The notes beneath the pieces were generated by a model. It saw only the letters and a program-made list of their open reading frames with translations. It was not told the origin of the DNA and searched no databases. From Linepithema humile (lineage: Eukaryota; Arthropoda; Insecta; Hymenoptera; Formicidae): 64,000 nucleotides of DNA. Below are positions 14,001-28,500 of this stretch, piece after piece. Made by a program: the position numbers and the translations under genes. Position 1 is the stretch's first letter. Every line of letters starts with the position of its first letter. The stretch is taken from the NCBI RefSeq assembly GCF_040581485.1, contig NC_090129.1, positions 22,574,764 through 22,638,763 on the forward strand, read 5' to 3'.

Positions 14001-16050
14001 TTATTACGTACATTGCGGGAATGCGACGCGTGCGTTATTATATTAATTAGCCTAGGACGTATAATGCATCGTGTAGAGGTGTTCCCGATTTTCTATTTAC
14101 GGTCTATTTCCTGCTCGCTAAAAATTTAATATCATATACATCGGCCGTCTACTAACTCGCGATACAATATCACACTTGGCACTCGTCCAAACCGGACGAA
14201 TAAAGAGCAATGCATTAAAAGTTGAATTAAATTTATGAATTCGAATATTAATTTCTGACTGATTGTGAGAACATTTCGATGCGGAATTCGTAGGAGGAAT
14301 GACCTTCGAGACCCTGCAAACCTCATTAAACAGCCATCCCCTTTCTGCGCGCAAACCAATAAATGTTCTGGATTCCTAGTCGTTTTTCGGTCGTTAAACG
14401 AGCGGCTGGGATAGATAAATTGGTATGTTTGTAGAAGCACGATGTTTATCTTTCCTAGAAGATAAAAACATATCTTTATTTACGCGCGATGCATAATTCT
14501 TCATGCGGAAAAATATCATTTTTAATATATACACCAATATTATGCATTTTTTTTCAGTATAAATAATCAAAGCTATAAACTGTAGAAAAATGAGAAATAT
14601 GAGCAGGCAACTGTAAACGTAAAAATATATCACGAATAACTATATGACAGCCAATCATTGTATTTTTTTTCCCACGATATTGTTGGGTATGAGAGCTAAG
14701 CGAATTTTTCGCGTCACATTCGAGTGGTTGGTTGGTCGCTGACCAGGTACAGCAGATAAATTGGTAGATTCGCGAATCACGGTTCGCGCAGAATGGAGAG
14801 ATTCTCGTGGGACATTCGCAGGAGGGCTGGCTGGTAGAAACCGACAATACGCGCAGCGGACCGGGTACGAACGAAAAGAAAGGTGGATATACCTCCGTAA
14901 ATTCCAGCATTTTTACCGTCCACCTATACATGCGTCTCCGTCGCCCGATTCATCCGACACCCTTTCTCCCGCGACCGGGCGTATATGTTCTCCACTTTTG
15001 GATTCGACCCGCTTCGATGCCCTCGAAGGCACTGCCGGTAAAATGTATGTACACGTTGTGCCTACAATACGGCGGAGATAAAATTGGAACGAATCCATCG
15101 TCGAATCAATATGTCACGAAATATAAAAATGCGAGGGACATTAAATTTTTATTCCATAACATGGTTATATAACACAGAGCGCTGTTTTAAATCATTTCTT
15201 TCTTCTTGGCGCTCTCTGTTCCGTCGAAAAATTTTATATTAAATTACGATTCTTTGAAATAATAATTAATATATAAAATATTTTAACATGAAAAATATTT
15301 TATAATTGTAGGAGAAACAGTTTTTTTTCTTTTAATTGGAACAGCGAGCTGATTGCTGAGGTTAAAAAACGATATTAAAAATTTGGAGACTTGATATTAC
15401 GCGTTTAAAAGATTGATTTTACAACTCTTACATTATTTCATACGTTATTATTTGACCGTGTATATTATTTCACTGCTTTAAATGTTTTGAAAATTACGGA
15501 AACATTGAAAAAAAGATGACATGCTTTATATTTGCAAAGCATTTTTAATACTTTACAAAAACGTACTCGAAATATTAAAACAAATTGCACGTCGCACAAA
15601 TTTATGGTAGTGCGCAATAACAAATGTTACGTGTGCGCGTTACACGCACCGCGAAAAGTATTAAATTGAAACTGAAAATTGCATCGCTCGGTATAAAGTC
15701 CTTCCTCCATTGATTCACTGCGTGAATCTATTGAATAAAACGATCTGATTTTTTGATGGAACGCAATGAAAGCAATACGGGCGTTTTGGCGCGGTTTTAA
15801 TTGTTTATATTTCGAATACACACCCTCTAGTATGCAAACAAGCGTGTGCACCATCAGTGGCACCGTTCAAATTTACACGTAATTGTTACTGTTAATTGAA
15901 CGTTTCGCTCGTTTCTGGTTCATTAAACTTGAAACGAGTTGATTGACATAAAAAGCTTTGATGCGACATAATTGAACACTGAGTATCGATCTTCAATCAT
16001 TTTGAAATCTTCGTCACACCTCTTATTCTAGTTGGCAAATCGCAGTCGCT

Positions 16051-16547
16051 AAATCTCAAAAGTTTCCGAACAATTTCTCGGCGTAAGTCAATACGAAGTA
16101 TGATTCGAGATTCCAGAAACGTATCCTGCTCTTCGCGCGATTTAAACTTACCACCGCTTTTGTGAACTGCATGATAACTTCTTTAATGAGAGAACTAGTA
16201 CTTCAACACCTCGAACTAAGTTCGCAAGAATATATAAGGTGTTCGGTAATTAGAGGTGACAACAATTGATTATGCGCGCGACGAACTTGGTCTATAATTA
16301 ATTTACAGCGAGAATTAACAAGCAGAATTAAGCAGTAAATTAAAAAAGTTATTATTGCAGAAATTCTCGTTCTTTCTAAATTATCTCTCGGGGAAACATC
16401 TTGTACATTGCAGTTTAACTCACTTGGTCAATTGGTAAGAGTCAATTGCTAAGAGGGAGTTTAAAATTTCCGTAGAATAGATACGCTCTCGAAGTATATA
16501 CTTCGTATTGACTTGTGATGAGAAATTATCGGGAACTTCTAGAGATG
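16051..16547. repeat. Inverted-repeat element (MITE-like or decayed palindrome)
   Basis: The words at 16085-16101 and 16498-16514 are exact reverse complements (17 bp, AAGTCAATACGAAGTAT and its complement). Similarity continues on both sides: AATTTCTC and an AGTTTCCGA/AGTTCCCGA word outside the core, TTCGAGA and a CGTATC...TTTAAACT stretch inside it. Imperfect arms of about 60-100 bp therefore face each other across roughly 300 bp. No open frame between the arms resembles a transposase. This is the form expected of a non-autonomous DNA transposon or a decayed foldback element. Ends and target-site duplication were not fixed. Confidence 0.55.
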
Positions 16548-16559
16548 AGAAATTGCATC

Positions 16560-19500
16560 ATATTCGGTACTCGAGACCAAACATTCTTCACGTTATAAGT
16601 TTAACTTTTTCAATTTCAGAAATTATTCTTTAAAAGTAGTATTATCTTTTCTTGTTCTTTCACTTTTTGATAGATATTTGGAAATGTGTGCTTTGAAATA
16701 TTGTAATTCAATCCGGACGAATGCCACGCGTTCAGAGACGATCGACGGCTCTTATCAAAATTCAGCGCGACGAATGCCTGCGAGGATCCCGGAAATTCTT
16801 GCGAGAGTTCCGGCACTCGACGCGATTTAAGTTCACCGCGAATCGTGTAACTGACGAAGGAATTAATGATCTTTTTCCCTTTGAAAGCGGGCGAGAATAT
16901 ATCATCGCAATTCGTCGTCGTGGGCGAGCAGGAAAATTCATCTATGAAAAGTTTCCGCGCTCCGTCTCATCGAACGGCCGAAAAAAAGTAGGGTGGGCCA
17001 AGAAGAACGACGACGACGACGTATACGTCGGGTTTAATCTCGCGTGCTCGTTCGGGTGCCCGTGACGATAAATTTATCATCCTCGGGTAGAGCGAGACAC
17101 CGCGCGGGCAACCTGTATAAATGCAAATCACGAGCGCGGAATGTTTTACCGTTTCTATCCTTTCGGCTCCCTGATTCGGAGCGAGTTTAATTGCTGCCTG
17201 TAAATGTAGGATTGTCTCTCTTGCCCCCCTTCTCTTCCCCTCTAGAGCAGTCTTTTAATTATTGTAATAAGATTCGCCTTGATCGAACTTCCACTTCGCG
17301 CTTCGCTGCATGATGCTATAAATCCATTTCAACGAAGCGCGCACATTCAGAAACTTGTGTAGTTAATGTGGAGTAAGTAATTTAATAATTAATATCTTTG
17401 AAATAGCATCAAGGTACTTGCACACAGTTATAGAAAACGTTTTAAATTTATCAGACTTTGTCAGTTTTTTTTTCTTAAATTTTTATCTGAAAACGCACGT
17501 GTCGTGGCAGAAGTGCGTATCGCGCCAAGAAAAATTCACGCAAATTTCCCAAGTTATTTATGCAAATGCCATTTCGCGATTCCAGTTGCCAAACTTATCT
17601 TCGCTCTAAACTACTTAAGCGTTGATCCTATTACCCCAATAAGCGAAGACTGCCAGTAAGGCGGAATGGCTAAAGTACTTCTGAGGCTAATCAGTTACTG
17701 CTTCGATAAAATGGTAATAGGGTAAACCGTAGCGAGGCATAAGTAAATCGTCCAATTATTGACCACTTAAAAAATATCCGGTCTTTACTTTAAAATGAAT
17801 CATAGATATTTCATTAAAACCGCAAGCGTATTTATGATCTTTTCCGCATACCGTCCACGATGGAAATGAATAACTTTATATTAATGGTTCCTATTTCTGT
17901 CACGAAAAATGTCAATTAAAAGGACAGTTTATAAATCACTTAAATTAGACTTCACATTTTATATTGATGACGTACAGTCGTTTCGAAAACTTTATCTCGG
18001 AGAAAATAATTCGCCTTTATTCTGCAGGAATAATATATATATAAGCGCGCAAACGTCACATATAAATCCCATAAATACAAGCGGCCAATAACTATGCGGG
18101 AAGCAATGCGATTTGCCGTGCTTCTTATCGAGATAAGCCCCGCGACGGCAGCTGGAGATTGATTTTATCCGGCAGCCACTTTCCAGTCCGTGGCTTTCGT
18201 CCCCGCTATTCTCACATCGTATTTGCGCCGCGTCGCGTTCGCGCGATACATTGTCATTTGATAAGAAATGGGAAATCTCAACGATTGAATTATGGCGTGG
18301 TTCAGTTTCCATTTAGCTCCCGTTGCTAAATAAACATTAAAATGAATTGTACGGTAAACAATGGGGCTATGCGACCTAACAAGTTTGCCTTCGATTGTTG
18401 AGCATTCCGAGCATCTCGTCCAAAGCGTCAATACTTAAGCGGTACGGCAACTGGCTCAAAGTGCAGCGCGGTTAGCCGATGTCAACGTCGAAATGCTAAC
18501 AGTTTCTATTTGCACGGACAACACAACAGATCAGTCCGTCCATCATTTAGATGCACGCTATGCGACGTTTTTACCTGATCCTCGATCTAGATTATTCCGC
18601 TTTTAATGGTTCAATCATTAATAGTGGAATTGTTTGGCGATTTATCTTTTCTAAATAAAGCATTATAAATGGATTTGTAGTTGAAAAAACTTTAAATTCT
18701 GTTGAATTAAAATCCATCTAAGATTGAGTGAAGATTAAGATTTTATTCGTTTGGATTTCAAAAATTTAATTTATTAAATAACATTTATTTTTTATTACAA
18801 ACATCAACAATTAATTTTAGACACACATTATTTTATTATTATTAATTACTGAGTTATTATTATTAATTACTTGAGTCGAATAAGTATCTAATTAAAATGC
18901 CACTATTTCTTCTGTGCTCCGGTCAACAAAACGATCTATTCTTCAATTATATGATTACTCAAATATAGTAAATAGAATGAATAGAGGGATGGAAATAAAG
19001 CGAGGTAGCGCTCTTAGTGCGAGTAAATGAATGCGCGAACACGCTGGATGCCGGAAGGAGCTCGAGTCGATTTTTGTTAGAGCAGCTCGACGATCTTCCT
19101 CTTCCAGCGATTTGACTTTCAAATTTCCTCCACCGCGGAAAAATGTACTCTCCACCGCGCCGTTGCCGCTCAAGCATCTTCGAAGGACTAGTACTCTACC
19201 GTTCACTACCCGTCATCGCAACCCTCTCTCACGTTAGGCAAGCGGGCATAAAAATGATCGCTACGACGGAAACCACGTCGGATGCACGAGATTGATTTGC
19301 AACACTCGGTTCAGAGCGGAAAATCGCTATCATCTCGTGCCTTTCGGGTAACCGCGGGATAGAATCACATTTTTGGATAGGGTCGTACTTCATCTTACTA
19401 CCGCAACCACAAATCTTATCTGTACAATATAATATGGGCGATAAAGTGTGAATTTTAATCAGATCTATGAACTTAAATTAAAGAATATGAAACCTTAACT

Positions 19501-22500
19501 GGAAGCTAACAGAATGCGAACTCGAAAAACTTGAAAAAATATAAAATTTAAAATCTGCATCTAATTTAAAAAACGATTTTTTCTCACATTTATTATTAGA
19601 TTGTAATATAAAATTATTAGTAACATAAAACTTATATTTATGCTGACTTTTTGATGACAAGCGTCAAGCTTTTATGGCAAATGCAGAATTATGGATAGCA
19701 CGATGAAGAGTCGACGAAATAGATCTCGACCGAGAAAAGGGGAAGAGATGTAGATAACTTGCGAAGAAGTGTATGAAAGTCTTTCTCATTACTTCTGAAC
19801 AGTATTCATATCTTAAGTGAATGCGTATTGCGAAAGCGGAAGTCGCGTACGGACGGGGATGGCACGAGTAAATATTGATTGAAATGGCTGAAATGGCAAC
19901 AATATATATGCATGCGGAGTGCATCCGTACATACCGCGGGACGCAAAATTATAATTTGGCCAAAGAGAAAAAGATTTCTGCAATTCAATAAAGCAATCTC
20001 ATCTTTCTATTATACCATGGAAAAGGCGCAAGAAGGTTGTTTCTCGACTCTTCGCAAGATTAACTGCGGTTACGGAAGGTTTTGCGGTTCAACACCTGCG
20101 GTCACGCAATGACGTGTACTTAGGACCGAAATGGCGTAAAATGCACCGAATTGTATGCATCGCCCTCGGTGGAGGAGCGATTCGGCCGGGCGAAACTAAT
20201 AGACGATAAAGTGCTGCGATCAACAGTTACAAGAGGGAACTCAAATGGAATGCATGCAATCGATCGGCCGGGTTGCAGTTTCGGTCGACGTAAGCCGCAC
20301 CAGTTCATATTTAGAATTTCAAATACCGGTGAATTTCGTTTCTAAAGGTGCAAATTTACCTCCCTCCTTCGCCCCGGATACAAACGCGACTCTTGAATAG
20401 CGACTTGTGAGTAATAAACCACAAAATCAGGATTATCTCATTTCGCCGATTTTAGAAGTTACAAAAGAAAGATACTTGTTCCGTTTTCAATTCATAATAT
20501 AATGGCTACATAATTACATGATATATCAAATAACAATTAAATTATATATCAATAATAATTAATTATATATTAAATAACAATTAAATTTATAGACTTCTGC
20601 CGCGCATTTTCTGTACCTTTTTCACCCATTTATTTTCTTCAATCTTCTCGAACCAATACAAACTATCGAGAAGAAATATTCCAAGTTAAAAATACAGGAG
20701 CGAAACGGCTAAACTTCCATCTGCTCTTAGTGGTTTCCGATGTAGGAAGGAGGCGGGTCACTTCGACTTCGCGCGCTTTTACGCGACACTCTTGTCTTTT
20801 CCATTGTGAGTGGTAAACTAGACCAACAGCGGGGACTATGCCGCTCCGTCAACGCCACCGAGGAATGCACAAACTCTAACATTACTGGCGATGCGCACAT
20901 TCGCCGTGTCTATCGTCGCTGACCGAGAAGAATGAGAAACGCGCGATATTCGCCTCTTCATCGTCGTTCCCGCCGCCAAAGTTTTTCCATTATTCGTAAA
21001 AGCGTATATCTACGAAATGTAACGCTCACGGCTCACACTGGATGGCCATCGGACTAACCATGTTACGCAATGGACCGATTACGAAAGCGATATTATGGAG
21101 AAATGGACGGCCACTGTCTGATGGCGGTGGCTACATGTGGGAAAAGTTTCAATCGGGATTACGAAATATCGCGCGAATTAATGTCGCGCGCTGAACCATC
21201 CCGACACGTTGCAGCGATATTTCAATTGCTCGGCTGATATCTACTTCGTCGAACGGGATTTTCCATCGACTCGTTTTGCTCGTTGCACTGTTAATATTAC
21301 AAAGTTCATTGCACGCGTGAGGTGTGCTGATAATATTAGCTTTTCCTCTTAATTATAATTATACATACAAAGTGTTTCATTTTTTTTATAATTATAAACG
21401 ATAATTATTTTCGACGAATCTAAAGATGATTTTCTCTTCGTACCGAAGACTTCAAGTACGGAAATGAACTTCTAGTTTATAGAAAACTTCTTCGGAAAAG
21501 AAAAAGATCAAACAGGGAAGGAAGAGATGAAATTTTGTTACTTTTGTACACTTGTAAAGTCTAAATTACTATGACTTTTTGCTTACCATTCCATAGAATT
21601 CAAAGACTGTTCAGAGACACTTTACGTCTCTATTTTGTAACAACTATCACTCTTGACAACTTGGCATTTCAATTGAGAAGACATAATTCACGCTTACGAA
21701 TAACAATACAGACAAAGTATATTACGAGGACGTGTAGTGGATAAAAATGATCAGATGTGTGAACAATATACTCTGTATTTTTTCTCTTTTTTTCTCACCG
21801 AAGAACGACGGAGTAAACGATTTCCCGACACGTACGCAGCAATATTCGCTGGCTTGGCCCTTTTTTCCCACATTTTGATATGTGTCAGCTCATCCTGCAG
21901 ACGATGGACCGGACAGAAAAAAAAAGCAACGCTACGGACGATAAAAGGGAGAAGAAGCTGCAGAGAACGGCGATTGGCAACAACGTCGGGCTTCAATAAG
22001 TGTCCGCGTTCGCTACAATAGCTGCTACAACAAAACGCAACTATAACATATCACGTTATTAACACCCGACTGCCGTGATTAAATACGGGATTTCACGCCT
22101 TTACGCCGCAGCAGAAAATTAAATTCTCCAGTAATTAATTCTCGTTTACCGGGAAGGATATAACGTTCATTCAAATTTTGTCACCACCGTTGAAAGAAAA
22201 AAATTATATTATTTCTTTCACCAGTTTATGAATAATTATGATCAAAATACTTTTGCACAATCGTGTTGAATGTCATAATTATTTACATCAATTAGAAAAG
22301 AAAATAAATTGTAAATATTTTGTTGTATTCGAATTCCGAATAAGCAAAAGTAACCATATCCTATTAAATTAAGCATCTCCGGTTATATCCAGCTTCATTA
22401 TCCGAACAAACTCGGATACCAAACTAATATTCGTGCGGTTATATGAATCGACTAAATTACGGGCTAAGGTAGAACATTGATGTGTAATACGAGATCCTCT

Positions 22501-25500
22501 CTAATCACTTTTAATTTATTTCTAACCAAATATTTATATCATTTATTTGAAGTCTCTTATTTTCTAAATAATTAATACACATATTGCACAAAAAGAAAGA
22601 AAAATATTCTTAAAATTATCTCCCAAAAGAAATCGCTTCTATTCTGAGACTTTCTGACTTTCTTAATTTTTCTAATTTTCCATTATCATCTAAATATTGA
22701 TATCTATCTGGTGTGAATGATGAAGTAGCTAGATAAAGCATCGACACTTCGATCTCACCGAAGTATCATAAACACGGTTCCATCTACATACTCCAACTTC
22801 ATATATATTGCTTGCCCACTTTGTCCCGTGCGGGAAGTCTCCCAGAAGGCAGGACGATCTAGTCGATCTAGGGCAAAGATCATCGTGGCCGGTAAAAGGG
22901 TATGAAAGGGCAGAAGCGGTGGGATTCGAGGTGCTCGGTTTTCCCCCGTAACTGTCGTTGCAGTTGCGACGTAATCGAATCGAAACTATAATAACTTTGT
23001 CCCGAGCGCGGTACCTGGCGGTAAACTCGATTTATCTCCGAGAGGAGCCGACGACAGTCAGGGTCGGCCGGTGCGAGTGACGAAGAAGGACCGAGGAGGT
23101 GCAGCAGTCTGTGCCGGAACGATCGATAGCCACGGTGGACCGATTCCCCAGTATTTCCCTATCCTTTCAGTTACGGCCTCGCGGAGGCGCGGGAACACGT
23201 CATCGTTGTCAGATTTTATGGCTTATAAAATGATGGTCGGCAACAAAAAGCCTTGGTTCCCTGAGAGGAAGGTGGAGAACAGATTTGCTTTTGATTCTTG
23301 TCATTTGCCATTTTACGCCTTGCGAAGCGTTTACGTCGTTTCATCCGGCGTCAAATGTGATAGGAAATTGGAAGACATTGATCGATATATTGTTACTTTT
23401 CTTTTACACAAGAAATGGTGTAAAAGATCAATCGAAAATTTCAGGAAAGTATGATCGAATATATGTACTCTGAGAAGAATTTGAAAAGATTCATTTTCAG
23501 TCATTTTTATCTAAAAGATTCGCGCCAACCTTTTTTGCATTAAAACAACTGCTGTTCTAAATTTAACTATTAATATTTATGATCGAGAAAAAGAGTAAGC
23601 GATTTTACATTATGCATTGTAACGGTATATACCTGTTGGGTCGATAAATTTGTTTCTTATTTATATCGCCTCGTTGTTCCTCGAAGAAAATATTTCTTGC
23701 AAACAAGATTTAAAACCATTTATTATGATAAACATTTCAATACAACATCCTATGTACTAGCGACACAGGAACGATATATATATTGTATATATATTGATGT
23801 GCTGAAAATACATGACCTTGGCCAAGGGTCGTGGAATAGGTAGGAAGTTAAATTATGTATAAAAGATGTATCGATAGCGACCTTCTCTTCGAAAATTTTC
23901 AAATCAAATTCCATTCTTAGTGAAAATTTAATGGAAGGAAAGAACGATGAATTAAGTTTGAAGAAGCGAACTCTGTTTTAACAGACGCTTCATCATGTAC
24001 TCTCTGCTTTAATTAGGAATTTTATTAATTAATATAAAAAATTCAATGTGGAAAATTAAGAAATTGAAAGTGTATGGAGTTTTTACTCTCATACTTTTTA
24101 AACATCTCAACTACAAATAAATGACAAAATGTAAGGATTTTACCGTAAACTTGTAGAGAACGAATTTTTCACGATAAGTTAAGGAGAAAGCGGCCGTGTG
24201 GGTCAGCCGGGATAATACTTTGACATCGCCGCGTAATATATGTGAATGCTAACCGCCGTATCCGACAAGGGGAGGAGGGGGGTCAGAAGAAGGCAACGAA
24301 TGGCCGAAGAGATATGATCACCGGATAAAAAGTTCGGCTGGGGACGATGGGTTTCCGTCTCGTTGCCATAAAAAAGCTGCGGTATTCAATAAAAGCGGAA
24401 TAATTAACGCCGTCGTTGCACGTGTGCTCGGTGATAAATCTTCAAGTTATATTGGCGTCTGGAAACTATGCGGATACCTAACAGAGTTTAACTTTAACGA
24501 TTAACGCGCCAACGTGACTATTCGCTTTCGACCGAATGAGATCGGAATCGAGTCGTCAAGCTCGAACGGGGATATAATTATTACTTGTAACGAACAGAGA
24601 AAGAGCGTAAACGGCTTGCGTAAAATATCAACTCTCCGAGGCGACGGGCGCGGAAATAATAGGATACGCGTTGAAAGAGCCCATGTAAAAACACGGAAAA
24701 TAATTATATTTTGCAATCGAGATTCGTGAAGCTGTTTATTACGCGATGCAAATTATTTGGTAGGTACAATAGAAAGAAAGGCGTGTCATATTTGTATTTC
24801 ATTATAATCTTAATTTAATTTTCATCGTATGGTTGAATAAAATATAATTAAAATCTGTTGTTTGTTAAAGTAATCTAATTGCATCAAAATATTGTAACGT
24901 TTAATTACAGCGGATATAATTATGTGCATGTGTGCATTTGGTTCTACAAATATTATTCGCTAGGTTTCGTGCGTAGATAGAGTGTACAGGAATTACTCGG
25001 TTCACCTACGAGGGGAGCCTAAGCGTAGCTGATGCTGCAGAGAGCGGAAAGTATACAAACTCCAAACTATCGCGTTGCATGTCATTACTCCATCCAGTTA
25101 GCTATGTGCAGCGTATGATTAACGGGGTGATAATCCTGTTTAGAAATTCTTTGAGAGTCTGCAGAGTGTAATTACGGATTTTAATGAGCTTTCCGTAAAT
25201 AAGACTATGATTCTCTTTGAACATTTAAGACGATCTCTGTCATTCTCATTCTTCCCACGTCCATTTTCCATAAGCAAAACTATCTCCCATTATAAAAAAG
25301 CTATCTCCCATTCTTTCCTCCGTAACAAATGTATCGAGATGCGAGCGCGCATCATCCTTTATCCCGTCTAATGCTGCTGGGAAATTTGTATTCCCAAAAG
25401 CAGCGAGATCGCGAAAGATAATGGCTGAAGCCTATTAGGACGCCGTATCAAGGCCTTATTGAGTACAGCAATCTTATTCAAGACATTAAATATATTCGAA

Positions 25501-28500
25501 CAGATAGATAGGCACAACGTTCCGCGGTAATGGAAATGAAACTTCGTAATGTATAAATTCATATAAATGTATAATTTCTCCGTTATATCCCGGCTAATAT
25601 ACATTGCTGTGAGCGTACGGAAATATTGCGGAATAATTATTACCGCGCCGCGGGTGTCTGACGCACTTGACGTGACTTTTGCAAACGCAGTAAAGTTCGA
25701 GTTTGATAATAGGTACACTAGGCTGGTTTCCGTTGCTTGCGCGCGTCGACTCTCCTCCGGCATCGTCAAACTTAACAAGCACTCGTCTATAAGCTCGCAC
25801 ATGCCGCGCGCGTGTACCTGAAAGGTGGTTTGCGTGTACGTGCGTGCATGCGAGCGTTACGGGCAAACAGCGCTGCGCGACTACGACGCTATTAATTAGG
25901 TTATGGAAAAACGCGGTTGGTTCCAACAAACGAATATATATATTAAAAATAAGTAATTATATTTCAAATCAACTCTGAAATAAAAATTAGCAAATAAAAT
26001 TAAATAACAAAATTAGATTATATTTTGCCGTATTATAATGATTAGAGTCGCAATTTTTTATTACTATATATTTTAATTAATAATTAAAAAATAAATATAA
26101 TTTTAGTAATCGAAAAGTTTAAAAATTTAAATAAATATGTACAAGGATAAACAAAATTATGAATCCAATCAAGTGCGGTGCGCAAATGAGAATTTTTCTG
26201 TTAAATGAATAGTAATGTTAATTGTATCCGTAAACGACAATTGAGCATGTAATGTATGCGGAAGCTCGGGACATATGGCATTAATAATTATTATCTGCGC
26301 AACAAACTAAATAGTCTATGATATTATTTTGTTAAACAAGTAACACTAGCATTAAAATACCATTATTTGCGGTAGTAATCCCTCGAGTATGATAAGGCTT
26401 AATGGCCGATTATCTCACCATTAGCGTACACGCGGCTACAAATTGTATGCACACACAGCATGCGGCACTAATTGCTCCGAATTAAGGTGCGTTCGTGACG
26501 GGGAAGGAAGCAGTCTGATGTTCGCCAGAGTAACGAGACGTACGCGATCACCTTCACCGGTCCTTTCTGTCTCCCTCTAGAGTCACAGCGCGTAGTAATC
26601 GATATCAGAAAATTAGTTGGCCAAAACACAAAGAAAAAAATTAAATCTGAACCTTAGCAGTAATTTAAGTGAAATAGATAATTATTTTTCTTTTTTCAAG
26701 GAATGAAAAATAGTCATCACGAGATAACGGCCTCGTTATTATTTCTCCCGAAAATGACAAAAATTATTTTTTTTTTAAATTAACAATTTCGTAAATTAGT
26801 ATTTCTAAAGATTTAATAATGGCATTTTATGAACAAAATCTAGTGCAGCGATATGTAGTTGCTGTATAATTAATACAAATTAATTGGCTTTACGTTTTAA
26901 GTTAAAGGACGAAACCTGCCCTTCCTTTACGAAATGAGACGTGTACACGATATGACTACGTTCATAGCCGTTTCATAGACGCTCGTACTCTAGTTTTATA
27001 TACGTCATAAACGTAACATCTCGTCTCGCGGAATCTCCTTGAATAAGGAAAATGGGCGTTCGCAATAAGGAACTACACTTTTAACCAAGAAGATTATTTA
27101 TCTTAACGATTCCTTCATTACGTACCCAGCATCAGTGCGTCATATAGACGTACATATGTATTTATATGTATGCTCCCCAAAATTAACGGGTGAATGACTA
27201 GATATTGAATTGTATGTTCCGTCCCTAAATTCACTTTGGCAAATCGCTGCAAACTGTAGTAAATGGTTCCATCGTAACTTACAAAGGTAAAGAGGAAGTT
27301 GTTACGAAATGCAAATGCATGTCCAAGTGCACCGGACATTTGTTTACTTGCAGAGTCCCTCTGATGAGTTTCGTTTCGACCATTTCTATCTGATACATCT
27401 GGTTTCAAGAACAAGTGACGTAATAGTGAAAAATTGTTCTCTTCCAGCATATTTATTCAAAACTATTTTGTTTTCTTTATTCGCTACTGTGAATACTTAT
27501 TCGTATATATTCACAAAACATTACACACTCAATGTATTATCTGTACAAAGAAAAAGTAAAAAACCGCTAGAAAAAAGTTATTAATTTAACTCTGGATGAA
27601 ATGGTTTCTATCTTCATTTTTTAAAAAGAAACATTTTTTTTTATTTTTACACTAACTTAGTATTTAATGTTTATCAAATGTGCTTTAATTTTATTTTCAA
27701 AAGTTAAAATGTCTGCAATTTCCGCTTCCGCTGTTCCATCTCTTCAGTTCAAAAACGACTTCATTACCGCAACCGTCACTGTTGCCCATTTCCTCTAACT
27801 TCCTCTTTCATCTTTGAACGTTTGCGCATACATCACACCGGAAAGTTCAAAAATAACATTTGAACAAAACCATAATAGTGTCCTTTAAATTACATTCAGC
27901 AGGTGACAAAGAGCTGAAAATTATGTCTTCTCACTTACTGAACAAAAAACACGAGTGAAGCGCGTTGTAGCATTAAATTATATATGCAATAAAAAGAAAC
28001 ATTTAAATTTTACGGTGGTTCAAGATTATAAAAATCCTGAAAATCATAAAATTAAAAAATCTTAACGTACAATTTACTACATTTCTCACAAGTAATAGCT
28101 TTTTTTACAACGCCATTAAATTAAATCTCTGAACAAATCAACATACACGAAACGTGCATTATCGTCACTGTACGTCACTTGAAATGCAACGCGCAATGTT
28201 GTCACAGTTAATCACGTCTTAGCGCGGTAACAAATAATTCCGGTCCTTCGATTGCTGCCTGCAGGCAGAGTCGGTATATCCAACGGTTCGTATGTATGCT
28301 CGTGTGAAACGGAATCCTTGAATAAGCGCGCGAGTGATATTAGGGATAGGGACGACGCTTAAGCGACGGTCGTAAGCGTGTATCTATCTTCGTCCGACCG
28401 TTCCTACTTCTACCCCTCGCGGGAATAAATCCACGTCCGTCTAGCTGTGAACTAGCAGAAACAAACGCGTGATAAATGCATTTGGGGGAGAGAACAGGAC

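Larger units (their letters stand above)
1144..16050. other. Gene-free region, left part
   Basis: Nothing here supports a protein or RNA gene. Open frames reach only about 125 codons, have no recognisable domain, and lie in the less AT-rich blocks where chance frames are longest (3.0-3.8, 8.5-9.0 and 14.7-15.1 kb). The rest is AT-rich with poly-A/T runs. I saw no tRNA-like fold and no transposase motif. It could be an intron of a gene starting at position 1, or intergenic regulatory DNA. Confidence 0.55.

Noticed and set aside
14554..15172. Overlapping 100-125 codon frames on both strands
   Set aside because: They overlap in several frames, none has a domain signature, and the block is locally GC-rich, which explains the lack of stops.
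23071..23454. 127-codon open frame on the + strand
   Set aside because: No recognisable motif, no splice context, and it sits in a CpG-richer block where long chance frames are expected.
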